Positions 1 through 7,500 of a stretch of DNA of 64,000 nt are shown here, piece by piece. The translations under genes and the position numbers were made by a program. Source of the DNA: Variovorax sp. CAN15. Its GTDB lineage: Bacteria; Pseudomonadota; Gammaproteobacteria; Burkholderiales; Burkholderiaceae_C. A model generated the notes under the pieces. It was not told where the DNA came from. It was given only the letters and a program-made list of their open reading frames with translations, and searched no databases. The stretch covers positions 378 through 64,377 of the forward strand of contig NZ_JASMRZ010000002.1 of the NCBI RefSeq assembly GCF_030462475.1, given 5' to 3'. Numbering within the stretch: the first letter of the stretch is position 1; each line of letters begins with the position of its first letter.

Positions 1-2
1 TC

Positions 3-1901
3 GCGACGGGCGTGCAGGATCAGTTCTCCTGGAAGGGGGTTGTGCAGGGGGCGCTGCAAGGTGGCCTGAGCGCAGGCTTGGGGGGCTGGTTCCAATCCGG
101 CGGTCTTGGCAGCACGCTGGCGGCTTCGGGGAACTGGGGCTCTGCCGCCCGGCACGTTGCGAGCAACATTGCTACTCAGGGACTGAGCATCGCCACAGGG
201 TTGCAGAAGGGTTTTGACTGGCGCGGGGTGGCTGCCAGTGCGGCGTCGGGCTATGTGTCGGCCTGGGCGCGGCCGATGCTGGCCACAACCTTTGGGCCTG
301 TCGGAGGTGAGATTGCGACGCGCATGGCGAGCGGTATCGTGGGTACAGCCGTCCGTGGGGGAAGTGTCAGTCGGTCGTTGCCAGGAATCATTGGCGATGC
401 GGTGGGGGCAACTGTCGGCAATGCGTTGGGGGATAGCATCGCAGCGGCCACCGAGCAAGGCGGCGGCATGACGCGCGGAGAGGCCGAAGAGCGGTCAGCG
501 GCGCGAGAGGTCTACGCGATGGGCGACGGGATTCCGAGGGTCAACGGACTGGACTTTTCGCAGGATGCAGCAGCTCGACGCGCAGGCATTGACCCGGCAG
601 GGTTGCCAACCTATGTGGGCAGCGACGACCCAGCCTTTGCATATGACTATCGCAACGGCAGCGACATTGCCAGCGACAACTACAACGGCAGCCGTCGCAC
701 GGCCACCGTGCGCAGCGGGCAAGGGCTGCTGGCGGCGTTGGCAGATCTCGGCCTGAACTCGGCGCAGCAGCAAGCCGGCTATGGCTATTTGCTGAAATCT
801 GGGCAAGTGCAGGTCGGTCGCAACGGCGTGCCGATGGTGCAGCCGGGCCAGGAGCTTCACATCGACCTGGACGACATGAGCCAGGCCGGTTTGGCCGGGC
901 GTGCCATTGCGCAGGAAAGCTCGATGCGGGCGGATCGGGCAACGGCTGCGGCACAGGCTGCGACCGACAGCTACGCCGAAGCGGAGATACGACGCTTCGC
1001 GAATCCACCGCCTTCCCTGGTGGGAGGTACAGCAGCTGACTTCGCGTACGGTGCCGGCGGTGGGCGCGGCTTTACAAACCCGGCATCCGCTGGACTCAGC
1101 ACGGCTGAACGAGCTGGGTTGATTGCTCTTGGTGGCAAGGACGCCGCCATGGGTGCCGTTGAAGCTGCAGGCTACAGCTATGGCGTGGTGGGAACGCCGG
1201 AAACCCGCGCTGCATGGGCGATTCAGACGGTCGATGCAGGCATTGCCGGCATGCGCAAGTTCTTCAGCGACCCGAAAGGCTCCGCGTCAGGTTGGTGGAG
1301 CGACCTCAACAGCAATGATCCGCAGGCGGTGCGTGAAGCTTCGGCAGTTGGTTCGGGCGTGATGTTGGGCGTGGGAGGCGGCGTCGTTGCCGGTCGACTA
1401 GTGGCGCCTGGTAGGCCAATGAGTTTTAGTGGCGCAGGGCTCACGAAGTACGAACTCGCTTCAGAAGCGGCTTATGCGGACATCCGCGCGTTGCACATGA
1501 CTGACATCGAATCGTTCGCCCAAAACACCGGGCTGACCGCAGCAGATGCAACAACTCTAAAGAAACATTTGTTCTTTGGTCGCCACGAGTACCCTGTCGA
1601 TGGTTCGACCGTAGTTCGCCAGCGCTTTACCGCAACTCATGAAATTGCCTATGCATGGAAGACTGCGACTGAAGGGGAACTCAATCCTGGTCAGCAAGCA
1701 TGGATTCGTCAGTTGGCCGATCATGAGCTTGGCGAAAGATCATTTATGGCGCAGGGAATTCCGTATAAGAGGCAAGAGGCTTGGAATGGAAGTAGCTTTG
1801 GCAGCGTCCCTCCTGGCGCACACGACTTGGCGCCAAGGGCGCCTAACATGACCTTCCCCGGCTACCGGGAGCCTTCCTCTTTTTGGAGTTGGAGAGATTA
1901 A
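3..1901 (+). CDS. C-terminal part of a large polymorphic-toxin-like protein (5' end outside window)
   Basis: The reading frame is already open at the left edge, so only the last ~632 residues are present. The first ~160 residues are Gly/Ala-rich with repeated motifs of the type FxWxGV.xxA, as in the pre-toxin parts of large secreted or contact-dependent proteins. Around residues 240-290 lies a LysM-like segment ending in VQPGQELHIDL. A Gly-rich hydrophobic stretch at ~445-460 precedes a compact C-terminal region of ~150 residues that has the look of a toxin tip, with conserved-looking motifs KKHLFFGRHEYP, EIAYAWKTATEGEL and DHELGERSFM. A 160-codon gene starts 3 bases after its stop, the usual place for an immunity gene. 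Export and toxin roles are inferred; the toxin domain is not assigned to a family. Confidence is good for a secreted multidomain protein and moderate for a toxin. Confidence 0.6.
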   Translation, partial: ATGVQDQFSWKGVVQGALQGGLSAGLGGWFQSGGLGSTLAASGNWGSAARHVASNIATQGLSIATGLQKGFDWRGVAASAASGYVSAWARPMLATTFGPVGGEIATRMASGIVGTAVRGGSVSRSLPGIIGDAVGATVGNALGDSIAAATEQGGGMTRGEAEERSAAREVYAMGDGIPRVNGLDFSQDAAARRAGIDPAGLPTYVGSDDPAFAYDYRNGSDIASDNYNGSRRTATVRSGQGLLAALADLGLNSAQQQAGYGYLLKSGQVQVGRNGVPMVQPGQELHIDLDDMSQAGLAGRAIAQESSMRADRATAAAQAATDSYAEAEIRRFANPPPSLVGGTAADFAYGAGGGRGFTNPASAGLSTAERAGLIALGGKDAAMGAVEAAGYSYGVVGTPETRAAWAIQTVDAGIAGMRKFFSDPKGSASGWWSDLNSNDPQAVREASAVGSGVMLGVGGGVVAGRLVAPGRPMSFSGAGLTKYELASEAAYADIRALHMTDIESFAQNTGLTAADATTLKKHLFFGRHEYPVDGSTVVRQRFTATHEIAYAWKTATEGELNPGQQAWIRQLADHELGERSFMAQGIPYKRQEAWNGSSFGSVPPGAHDLAPRAPNMTFPGYREPSSFWSWRD

Positions 1902-1904
1902 TCC

Positions 1905-2387
1905 ATGAGTCATCTTGAAAAAATCATGACGAGAGTTCGCTCCGTTGAATGGGCGGTGGGGCCGCAAGAAGCGAGCCCGGCTGCACTCAACGGCGCTGGT
2001 GCTTACCTTCGAGGATTTGCAGCCTTTCTACGCGAGTGGCAAACAGATGCATTGGTCGCAATGCCTTTCGAAAATCCAAGAAAGATACTTGGCGTGATTG
2101 AGCCTTTACCTCCGGCTATCGCTACAGAGGCGGAGTCGCTTGCAGAACAGTCACCGAACGCCTACGACGTCATTTACGTCAAGCAGGCGCTAGAGTGGGC
2201 TGCACTATGCGATGCGTCACATCCTGCGACACGTGATCGTGAAAACATGTTCGATCCGCTATTGGAATTGGTCGTTGGCCGTGTACCTACTGGCATCCGC
2301 AAGGGGTACTGGTTTGTTGATGAAAACCTATTCCCGTTGTCGAACTGGCTTGATCGTTACGCCACTTCTATTCCGTCTAGTCACTAA
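1905..2387 (+). CDS. Putative immunity protein for the upstream toxin
   Basis: A 160-residue soluble protein with no signal peptide or membrane segment. It starts with ATG three bases after the toxin stop, with the purine-rich stretch GGAGAGATTAATCC just upstream, so the pair is translationally linked. It is mildly acidic and rich in W, Y and F, which fits a small binding protein. The family is not recognised. The immunity role rests only on position and size. Base composition (near 54% GC by eye) is lower than that of the housekeeping genes further on, as for the end of the toxin gene, suggesting this toxin tip and its partner were acquired. Confidence 0.5.
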   Translation: MSHLEKIMTRVRSVEWAVGPQEASPAALNGAGAYLRGFAAFLREWQTDALVAMPFENPRKILGVIEPLPPAIATEAESLAEQSPNAYDVIYVKQALEWAALCDASHPATRDRENMFDPLLELVVGRVPTGIRKGYWFVDENLFPLSNWLDRYATSIPSSH

Positions 2388-2399
2388 GAACCAAAAATA

Positions 2400-2439
2400 C
2401 CCTCACCGCCTCAGCCACTGCTGCCGAGGTATGTGAGGG
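2400..2439 (+). terminator. Hairpin after the toxin/immunity pair
   Basis: CCCTCAC at 2400-2406 pairs with GTGAGGG at 2433-2439, and an inner CCTC/GAGG pair extends the stem. It begins 12 bases after the immunity stop. There is no T-run after it, so intrinsic termination is only a possibility. Confidence 0.35.
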
Positions 2440-2825
2440 CTTCGTCAGTGCGTTCGTCGTTGCTGGTCACAGCGAGCTACGACACGCCCTGTGGAGCCAA
2501 GGTCGAAGGGCTGGCCGATGTGGCGCAGCTTTTCATGGGCGGCTACCTGGGGGTTGAAGTGGGCCGGCCTGACGCAAGAACGCTCACGGTCGGCACTTGC
2601 CTTGCTTGTGCGAGCGATACCGATGTCAGCCTCCTAGGCAGCACGCGCAAGCTGCTGATGCCTGCGTTGGGCGACAGCGTCGCCTTGGAGCGCATGGCCA
2701 AGTCTGGTGTCGCGATCATTCGCACGGGCGAGATGTCATACGCTCAGTTGGGCGGCAGTCCCAGACGCAGAAGTCCCGCAACTTGCTCGCCACACTTCGC
2801 GATCTGGACGCCGTCCTGCGAATGA
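2433..2825 (+). pseudogene. Unassigned, probably decayed coding remnant
   Basis: An open frame of ~130 codons beginning with GTG inside the preceding hairpin. It has protein-like composition for its first ~95 codons (for example DVAQLFMGGYLGVEVG and LLMPALGDSVALERMAKSG), then becomes Arg/Ser/Pro-rich as if out of frame. No start signal, partner gene or recognisable domain was found. It lies between a toxin locus and an IS end, where broken duplicates of toxin or secretion genes are common. It is best treated as a fragment, not a functional gene. The rest of 2826-3054 shows no gene, only the inverted repeat listed separately. Confidence 0.3.
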
Positions 2826-2879
2826 TCTTGACCTTCAGGGTCGGAATCTTCAAAGCAAAACGATGGGGATGAGAGATCC

Positions 2880-2921
2880 GGGGTCAGATTCCAATTGCAG
2901 TCGCAAACCAAAGCTGACCCC
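2880..2921. repeat. GGGGTCAG...CTGACCCC inverted repeat (REP-like)
   Basis: GGGGTCAG at 2880-2887 is repeated in inverted form as CTGACCCC at 2914-2921, with 26 bases between. Short palindromes of exactly this form, starting GGGGTCAGATTCC, are familiar from proteobacterial genomes, often near single REP-associated tyrosine transposases. No such transposase is present here. Confidence 0.5.
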
Positions 2922-3054
2922 AGTCGAGCTATCAGACAGAGTTCGATCTGGGAGGGACTACTGAACAGATAGGCCCTCGCCCCCTAAAGGGCCCTCCGAC
3001 GCTATCGCTTGCACGGTTGGCGGCTATATATCCTGGATAACTGGTCCGCACTTA

Positions 3055-3098
3055 GAGCGGCTAACAAAACCATGTCATCGTCAAACACTTGGCTGACG
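3055..3098. mobile_element. Orphan left end of an IS427-type insertion sequence
   Basis: GAGCGGCTAACAAAACCATG starting at 3055 matches the terminal repeat of the complete element at 4986 with two differences in the first 20 bases, and similarity continues to about 3095 (TC..CGTC.AACAC). It is preceded by TTA at 3052-3054, the same trinucleotide that flanks the complete element. No transposase follows: the stop codon of the deacetylase gene sits at 3101. It is therefore a solo end, either a deletion remnant or the outer end of a larger mobile unit. Confidence 0.75.
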
Positions 3099-3100
3099 CA

Positions 3101-4027
3101 CTACTGCAGCATGCGCGCTGGCACCAGTCCCAGCGCGCGCAGTTTGGGCTCCTCGTAGACCAAGTCCTCGGCCGGATAGCGCAGACCTGGGACCTGCGCA
3201 GCTTTCGCGCTGGCCCAGACGACGCTCTCGCCCGCCGGCAAGGTATCGATCTGCACGGTGTAGATCGGATCATCGAAGGCTGCCTTGGCGGCGATGAAAG
3301 TCCACCCTCGCGCCCGGAACGCCGCGATCAGCTCCCCAAGCGCGGCGGCGTTGATCCTGCTCGTGTGCAGCAGCATCACATGGGCAGGGCTGCGGCCGAG
3401 GACCTGCCGGGCCAGACCATCGTAATAAGCGGCACGGTCCAGCAGATGCTCGATGTACGCTGCCTTTATGCGATTGGCCTTGTCGGCATTTCCCTCGTCC
3501 AGCCAGGCCGCATAGACCTGGTTGTAGTACCAGTCGCTCGCGTCGATCGAAACCGGTGCAGCCCTGTAGCCTGCGGCCTGCATCCAGAGGCGCATGCCGT
3601 CCCGCTTGGCGGGCGTGTCGCCTTCCTTGAGATACGGAAAGCGCAGCATCTTCGTCCAGCCAGGAAGCCGGCTCAGCACGGCTTCGGCCTCCTTGACATC
3701 GCCGATGAAGTCCGCGAGCGGCACTTGAGGCGATCCCAGGCTGCGGTGCCGGGAGGTATGGTTGCCTACCGCGTGGCCCGCGCGCGCCCAGTCCCGGATG
3801 AGGTCCAGTCCTTGGGCCGGGCCGGTGCGCACGAGTGCTGGAAACACCATGGACGTGATGCCCGCATCGCGGAGCGTTTCCAGGATCTGCCGGTTCCACG
3901 ACACGGCCGCGGGCTCTTTCGAAGGGTCGAGGCCGTCGTCGAACGTCAGCGCCAAGGTCTGGGCCAGGACGCAGGACGAACCGAGAAGGAGGAGAAGCGC
4001 GGCAAGCGCGCGGCGCAATGCGGTCAT
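3101..4027 (-). CDS. Exported polysaccharide deacetylase family protein
   Basis: A 308-residue protein of the NodB/carbohydrate esterase 4 superfamily. The ATG at 4027 was chosen because it gives a clean signal peptide (a Leu-rich stretch ending SSCVLAQ) and lies 13 bases after the beta-lactamase stop; a longer in-frame start inside the beta-lactamase gene would destroy the signal. Motifs: TFDDG with the Asp pair at residues 30-31, the metal-binding pair H90 and H94 in NHTSRH, and RFPYL. Family members remove acetyl groups from peptidoglycan, chitin or other N-acetylated glycans in a metal-dependent reaction; the substrate here is unknown. Pairing with a beta-lactamase suggests action on cell-wall sugar, which is inference. 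The gene ends directly against an orphan IS end. Confidence 0.8.
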   Translation of the reverse strand: MTALRRALAALLLLLGSSCVLAQTLALTFDDGLDPSKEPAAVSWNRQILETLRDAGITSMVFPALVRTGPAQGLDLIRDWARAGHAVGNHTSRHRSLGSPQVPLADFIGDVKEAEAVLSRLPGWTKMLRFPYLKEGDTPAKRDGMRLWMQAAGYRAAPVSIDASDWYYNQVYAAWLDEGNADKANRIKAAYIEHLLDRAAYYDGLARQVLGRSPAHVMLLHTSRINAAALGELIAAFRARGWTFIAAKAAFDDPIYTVQIDTLPAGESVVWASAKAAQVPGLRYPAEDLVYEEPKLRALGLVPARMLQ

Positions 4028-4040
4028 GGCGATACCCGCC

Positions 4041-4847
4041 TCAATGGTCGACGGTGGGCAGAAGCCGAAGCAGCTCGTCGCGCGCACGCAGGCCCGCGTT
4101 GGGCTTGAGGGCTTGCTCATCCTGGATCAGGCGTGCAAACGCCAGCCTTCGCGAGCCCTTGGTAGCCCAGCCGACGTACCAGCCATAAGCGCGGCTCGCG
4201 TCATAGCGGTTGTCGCTGCCGGGCGACCCGGTGCCCGTCTTGCCGTGCACAGCCCAGCCATCGATCGAGGCGCCGTAGTTCGAAATGAGTGCGGTCATGT
4301 CGAAGGCATGCGCACTCACCGGCAACTGGCGGCGCACGATCTTGCGCATGAACGCAAGCTGTTCCTCCGGGGAGATGCGCAGCGAACTCATCACCCAGAC
4401 GCCGTTTTGCCCGGGGTCATCGACCGCCACGGCAGAGACATCTGCATTGCCATACTGAAAAGACTTCACATATTGCGCGAAGCGCTCCTGGCCCATTCGC
4501 TTCACAACCTGCTGGGAGTACCAGAAGACGGAGTCCCTCATCCACGCTGTCGGCGCGATATTCCGCCGCCAGGCATCGCCACCCCAATCGGGATACCCCG
4601 CCTGATACGGCAAGGCAGGCTCTGCTGCATCCTTCAGCACGCCTGCGTCGTAGCCCATGAGGCTGATGGCGAGCTTGAAAGTCGAGGCGGGCGTCACGCG
4701 CTCGGAACAGGCGGGGCCGCGCTGCAGAAGCACCTTGCCGGAGTCGGCATCGGCGATCATCGTGCACAGCTCGTGCGCGGTCGCGAAAGGCGCTGAAAAA
4801 AGAACGGCCGCTGCTGTCGCGGCGACCTGAAGGACGCGATTGCACAT
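4041..4847 (-). CDS. Class D (OXA-type) beta-lactamase
   Basis: A 268-residue periplasmic serine beta-lactamase, the normal size for class D. The ATG at 4847 gives a signal peptide ending in FATA. Class D motifs are present and correctly spaced: nucleophile S55 with K58 (STFK), S106-x-V replaced by SVF at 106-108, YGN at 132-134, KTG at 203-205 and WxxG at 223-226. The SVF variant departs slightly from the usual SxV. It should hydrolyse penicillins; the spectrum cannot be read from sequence alone. It is the first gene of a two-gene operon with the deacetylase. No regulator gene of the AmpR or BlaR kind is adjacent. A complete IS begins 138 bases upstream and points away, so an outward promoter from the IS could affect expression. 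Confidence 0.9.
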   Translation of the reverse strand: MCNRVLQVAATAAAVLFSAPFATAHELCTMIADADSGKVLLQRGPACSERVTPASTFKLAISLMGYDAGVLKDAAEPALPYQAGYPDWGGDAWRRNIAPTAWMRDSVFWYSQQVVKRMGQERFAQYVKSFQYGNADVSAVAVDDPGQNGVWVMSSLRISPEEQLAFMRKIVRRQLPVSAHAFDMTALISNYGASIDGWAVHGKTGTGSPGSDNRYDASRAYGWYVGWATKGSRRLAFARLIQDEQALKPNAGLRARDELLRLLPTVDH

Positions 4848-4985
4848 ATTGTTTGTTTGCGAAAGGAAGGAGAGGAGCAAGGTGCCGAGCGTGCCTCTGG
4901 AGCATCCTGTGGCACCCGGGAATCGAAGATGCCGGCCTGGTGTTCGCACGTGGTGTCTGGCCCTCGCGCCAGCGCGTTGAGTTTA

Positions 4986-5858
4986 GAGCGGTTAACAAAA
5001 CGATGTCGGCGTCGAACACCTGATCGGCGTTTGACGCTGCATGGCTCGCAACAAGAACAAAGAGATCAGCGCAGCGCTGTTCAAGAAGATAGCGCCGCTG
5101 TTGCCGGTAGTCGTCGCCTCGGCCAAGGGCGGTCGCCCGCGAGTGAGCGACGAGATGGTTCTCAACGGCATCCTGTTCGTGCTGCGCACCGGCATTCCCT
5201 GGGAGGAGTTGCCCCAGGAGCTGGGCTTCGGCAGCGGCATGACCTGCTGGCGGCGTCTGCGTGACTGGCAAGCCGCGGGCGTGTGGCATCGCCTGCATCT
5301 GCTGTTGCTCGATGAGTTGCGCGGCGCCGGCAAGCTGGACTTCAGCCGTGCCAGCATGGATGCGGCCAGCGTGGCCAGCCCCCGGGGGGCCAATACACAG
5401 GCCCCAACCCGACGGACAGGGGCAAGCTCGGCAGCAAGCGCCACATCATCACGGACCGACAAGGCGTCCCGCTGGTCTTCTGTGTCACCGGCGCCAACCG
5501 GCATGATTCGGTGGTGTTCGAGCAACTGGTCGATGCCTTACCGACGGTGCGCGGCTGTCGCGGTCGGCCCAGGCGCTGGCCGCACAAGTTGCATGCCGAC
5601 AAGGGCTATGACTTTGCGCGTTGCCGCGCCCACCTGCGCAAGCTGGGCATCACGGCGCGTATTGCCCGGCGTGGTATCGAGCGCAACGAACGGCTCGGGC
5701 GTCATCGCTGGGTGGTCGAGCGCACGCACGCATGGTTGGCTGCCTTCGGCAAGTTGCGTACTCGCTTCGAGCGCAGCATCGACATTCATGTCGCGCTGCT
5801 TTCCCTGGCTTGCTGCGTCATCTGCGTTCGTCGTCTCATACCGTTTTGTTAGCCGCTC
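4986..5858 (+). mobile_element. IS5-family (IS427-group-like) insertion sequence, complete
   Basis: An 873-bp element bounded by imperfect inverted repeats: left GAGCGGTTAACAAAACGATG and right (reverse complement) GAGCGGCTAACAAAACGGTA. Both sides are flanked by TTA (4983-4985 and 5859-5861), a 3-bp target duplication of the TNA type expected for this group. The only gene is a frameshifted two-part transposase. A second, solo copy of the left end lies at 3055, so the segment 3055-5858 also has IS-type ends on both sides. Confidence 0.85.
5041..5852 (+). CDS. IS427-type transposase, two frames joined by -1 frameshift
   Basis: The first part starts with MARNKNKEISAALFKKIAP and carries the N-terminal IS5-type domain (GRPRVSDEMVLNGILFVLRT, PWEELP). 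The C-terminal DDE part continues in the -1 frame from about 5390: TGPNPTDRGKLGSKRH, LHADKGYDFAR and HRWVVERTHAWL. The join falls at a run CCCCCGGGGGG (about 5379-5389). A one-base slip back there gives SPRGGQYTGPNPTDRGK, which restores the family consensus. The Asp in SMDAAS, the Asp in HADKGYD and the Glu in VVERTHAW are the probable catalytic DDE. IS427-group elements are known to make transposase by programmed frameshifting, so the shift need not be a defect. Confidence 0.85.
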
Positions 5859-5937
5859 TTAGGCCGCGCGGAAGCTGGCAGGCGCTCAGTGCAAGATCAA
5901 GCGGCCGACTTGTAGCCCTTGCGCGCAGAATGCCGCC

Positions 5938-7329
5938 ATGCTGATCCTCAGACACGCCGACACCCTCGTCACCATGGACGCCACCCGGCGCGAGATCGCC
6001 GATGGCGCAGTGGTGTGCGATGGCCCCGCGATCGCCTGGGCCGGCCCGACGGCCGAACTGCCCATCGCGCACCTCGAAGCCCTGCGCGACGGCAAGGCCG
6101 AGGCCATCGACATGCGTGGCCACGTGGTGATGCCGGGCTTGGTCAACACGCATCACCACATGTACCAGAGCCTCACGCGCGCGGTGCCCGAGGCGCAGGA
6201 TGCCGAGCTCTTCGGCTGGCTCACCAGCCTGTACCTGCTGTGGGCTCGCATCACGCCGGAGATGATCCGCGTGTCCACGCAGACGGCGATGGCCGAGCTG
6301 ATGCTCTCGGGCTGCACCACCACCAGCGACCATCTCTACCTGTTTCCCAACGGCTCGCGGCTCGACGACTCGATCGAGGCGGCCGACGCGATGGGCATGC
6401 GCTTCCACGCGGCACGCGGGAGCATGAGCGTGGGCCGCAGCGCCGGCGGTTTGCCGCCCGACGAGGTGGTCGAGACCGAGGAAGCGATCCTGCGCGACAG
6501 CGAGCGGCTCATCGGCCGCTGGCACGACGCGTCGCGCCACTCGATGCGCCGCATCGTGCTCGCGCCCTGCTCGCCTTTCTCCGTGTCGCGCGACCTTATG
6601 CGCCTGTCGGCCGAACTCGCGCGTGAGCGCGGCGTGTCGCTGCACACGCACCTGGCCGAGAACGACAACGACGTGGCCTACTCGCGCGAGAAGTTCGGCA
6701 TGACGCCGGCCGAGTACGCCGAAGACCTGGGCTGGGTCGGCCGCGACGTGTGGCACGCGCACTGCGTGAAGCTCGACGAGGCCGGCATCGCGCTCTTCGG
6801 CCGTACCGGCACGGGCGTGGCGCACTGCCCGTGCTCCAACATGCGGCTGGCCTCGGGCATCGCGCCCATCGGGGCGATGCGCCGCGCGGGCGTGCCCGTG
6901 GGGCTGGGCGTGGACGGCAGCGCGTCGAACGACGGCGCGCACATGCTGGGCGAGGCACGCCAGGCCATGCTGCTGCAGCGCGTGGGCTACGGGCCGGCGG
7001 CGATGACGGCACGCGAAGCATTGGAGATCGCCACGCTGGGCGGCGCGCGGGTGCTGGGCCGTGACGACATCGGCGCCATCGCGCCCGGCATGTCGGCGGA
7101 CATCGTGGCCTTCGACATGCGCGGCGTCGCGCACGCGGGCGCGGGGCACGACCCGGTGGCGGCACTGGTGTTCTGCACGCCGGGCCCGGTGTCGCTGAGC
7201 ATGATCGGCGGCGTGGTGCGCATCCGCGGCGGTGCATTCACTGGACTCGAGCTGGCACCGCTGCTGGCAAGGCATCGCGACCTGGCGCACACGCTGTACG
7301 AAGCCGCGCGTCACCCACATACGGCCTGA
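5938..7329 (+). CDS. 8-oxoguanine deaminase (amidohydrolase family)
   Basis: A 463-residue cytosolic metal-dependent hydrolase related to TrzA/AtzB/SsnA. Members with this architecture convert 8-oxoguanine to urate and ammonia, a purine-salvage and oxidative-damage clean-up step. Visible motifs: the metal-binding NTHHHMYQ near residue 70, HTHLAEN near 240, the AHCVKLDE histidine, CPCSNMRLASG and the Asp in LGVDGSASND. Length and order fit the family. The ATG at 5938 is directly at the start of homology (MLILRHADTLVTMD). It stands alone: the IS ends 79 bases upstream and the lipoxygenase gene begins 171 bases downstream. A triazine- or hydroxyatrazine-type hydrolase is the main alternative. 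Confidence 0.85.
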   Translation: MLILRHADTLVTMDATRREIADGAVVCDGPAIAWAGPTAELPIAHLEALRDGKAEAIDMRGHVVMPGLVNTHHHMYQSLTRAVPEAQDAELFGWLTSLYLLWARITPEMIRVSTQTAMAELMLSGCTTTSDHLYLFPNGSRLDDSIEAADAMGMRFHAARGSMSVGRSAGGLPPDEVVETEEAILRDSERLIGRWHDASRHSMRRIVLAPCSPFSVSRDLMRLSAELARERGVSLHTHLAENDNDVAYSREKFGMTPAEYAEDLGWVGRDVWHAHCVKLDEAGIALFGRTGTGVAHCPCSNMRLASGIAPIGAMRRAGVPVGLGVDGSASNDGAHMLGEARQAMLLQRVGYGPAAMTAREALEIATLGGARVLGRDDIGAIAPGMSADIVAFDMRGVAHAGAGHDPVAALVFCTPGPVSLSMIGGVVRIRGGAFTGLELAPLLARHRDLAHTLYEAARHPHTA

Positions 7330-7428
7330 CGGTGCCCTGACCAGGCGTTGCGGGGCACGCGCCTCGGGGTAGGCAGCAACCCTGATTGCCAACGCCTGAG
7401 CCTCTCCTCAGAATCCGCCCACCGAATA

Positions 7429-7440
7429 GAACGACCGTTC
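7429..7440. promoter_or_regulatory. Palindrome of TetR-operator type upstream of the lipoxygenase gene
   Basis: GAACGACCGTTC is an inverted repeat (GAACG-AC-CGTTC) 60 bases before the lipoxygenase ATG. Sites of the form AGAACGACCGTTCT are typical TetR-family operators. No TetR gene is in the window. A near-copy, GAACGACCGCTC, lies at 9513-9524 just after the lipoxygenase stop. Confidence 0.45.
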
Positions 7441-7500
7441 GATTCGGCGGCCGAGCCTTCCGTCGGCCTTCCCCAGACTCACAACAACAGGGAACTCCCG

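Noticed and set aside
3089-4108. A 339-codon plus-strand frame across the deacetylase gene
   Set aside because: It is antisense to a gene with clear motifs and a signal peptide; its product has no sensible domain and begins at the IS remnant.
4848-4949. Longer N-terminus for the beta-lactamase
   Set aside because: The extra 34 residues precede and would bury a clean signal peptide that starts at 4847.
5041-5862. Treating the first transposase frame alone as a complete 273-residue gene
   Set aside because: After about residue 117 it loses all similarity to transposases; the true C-terminus is in the -1 frame.
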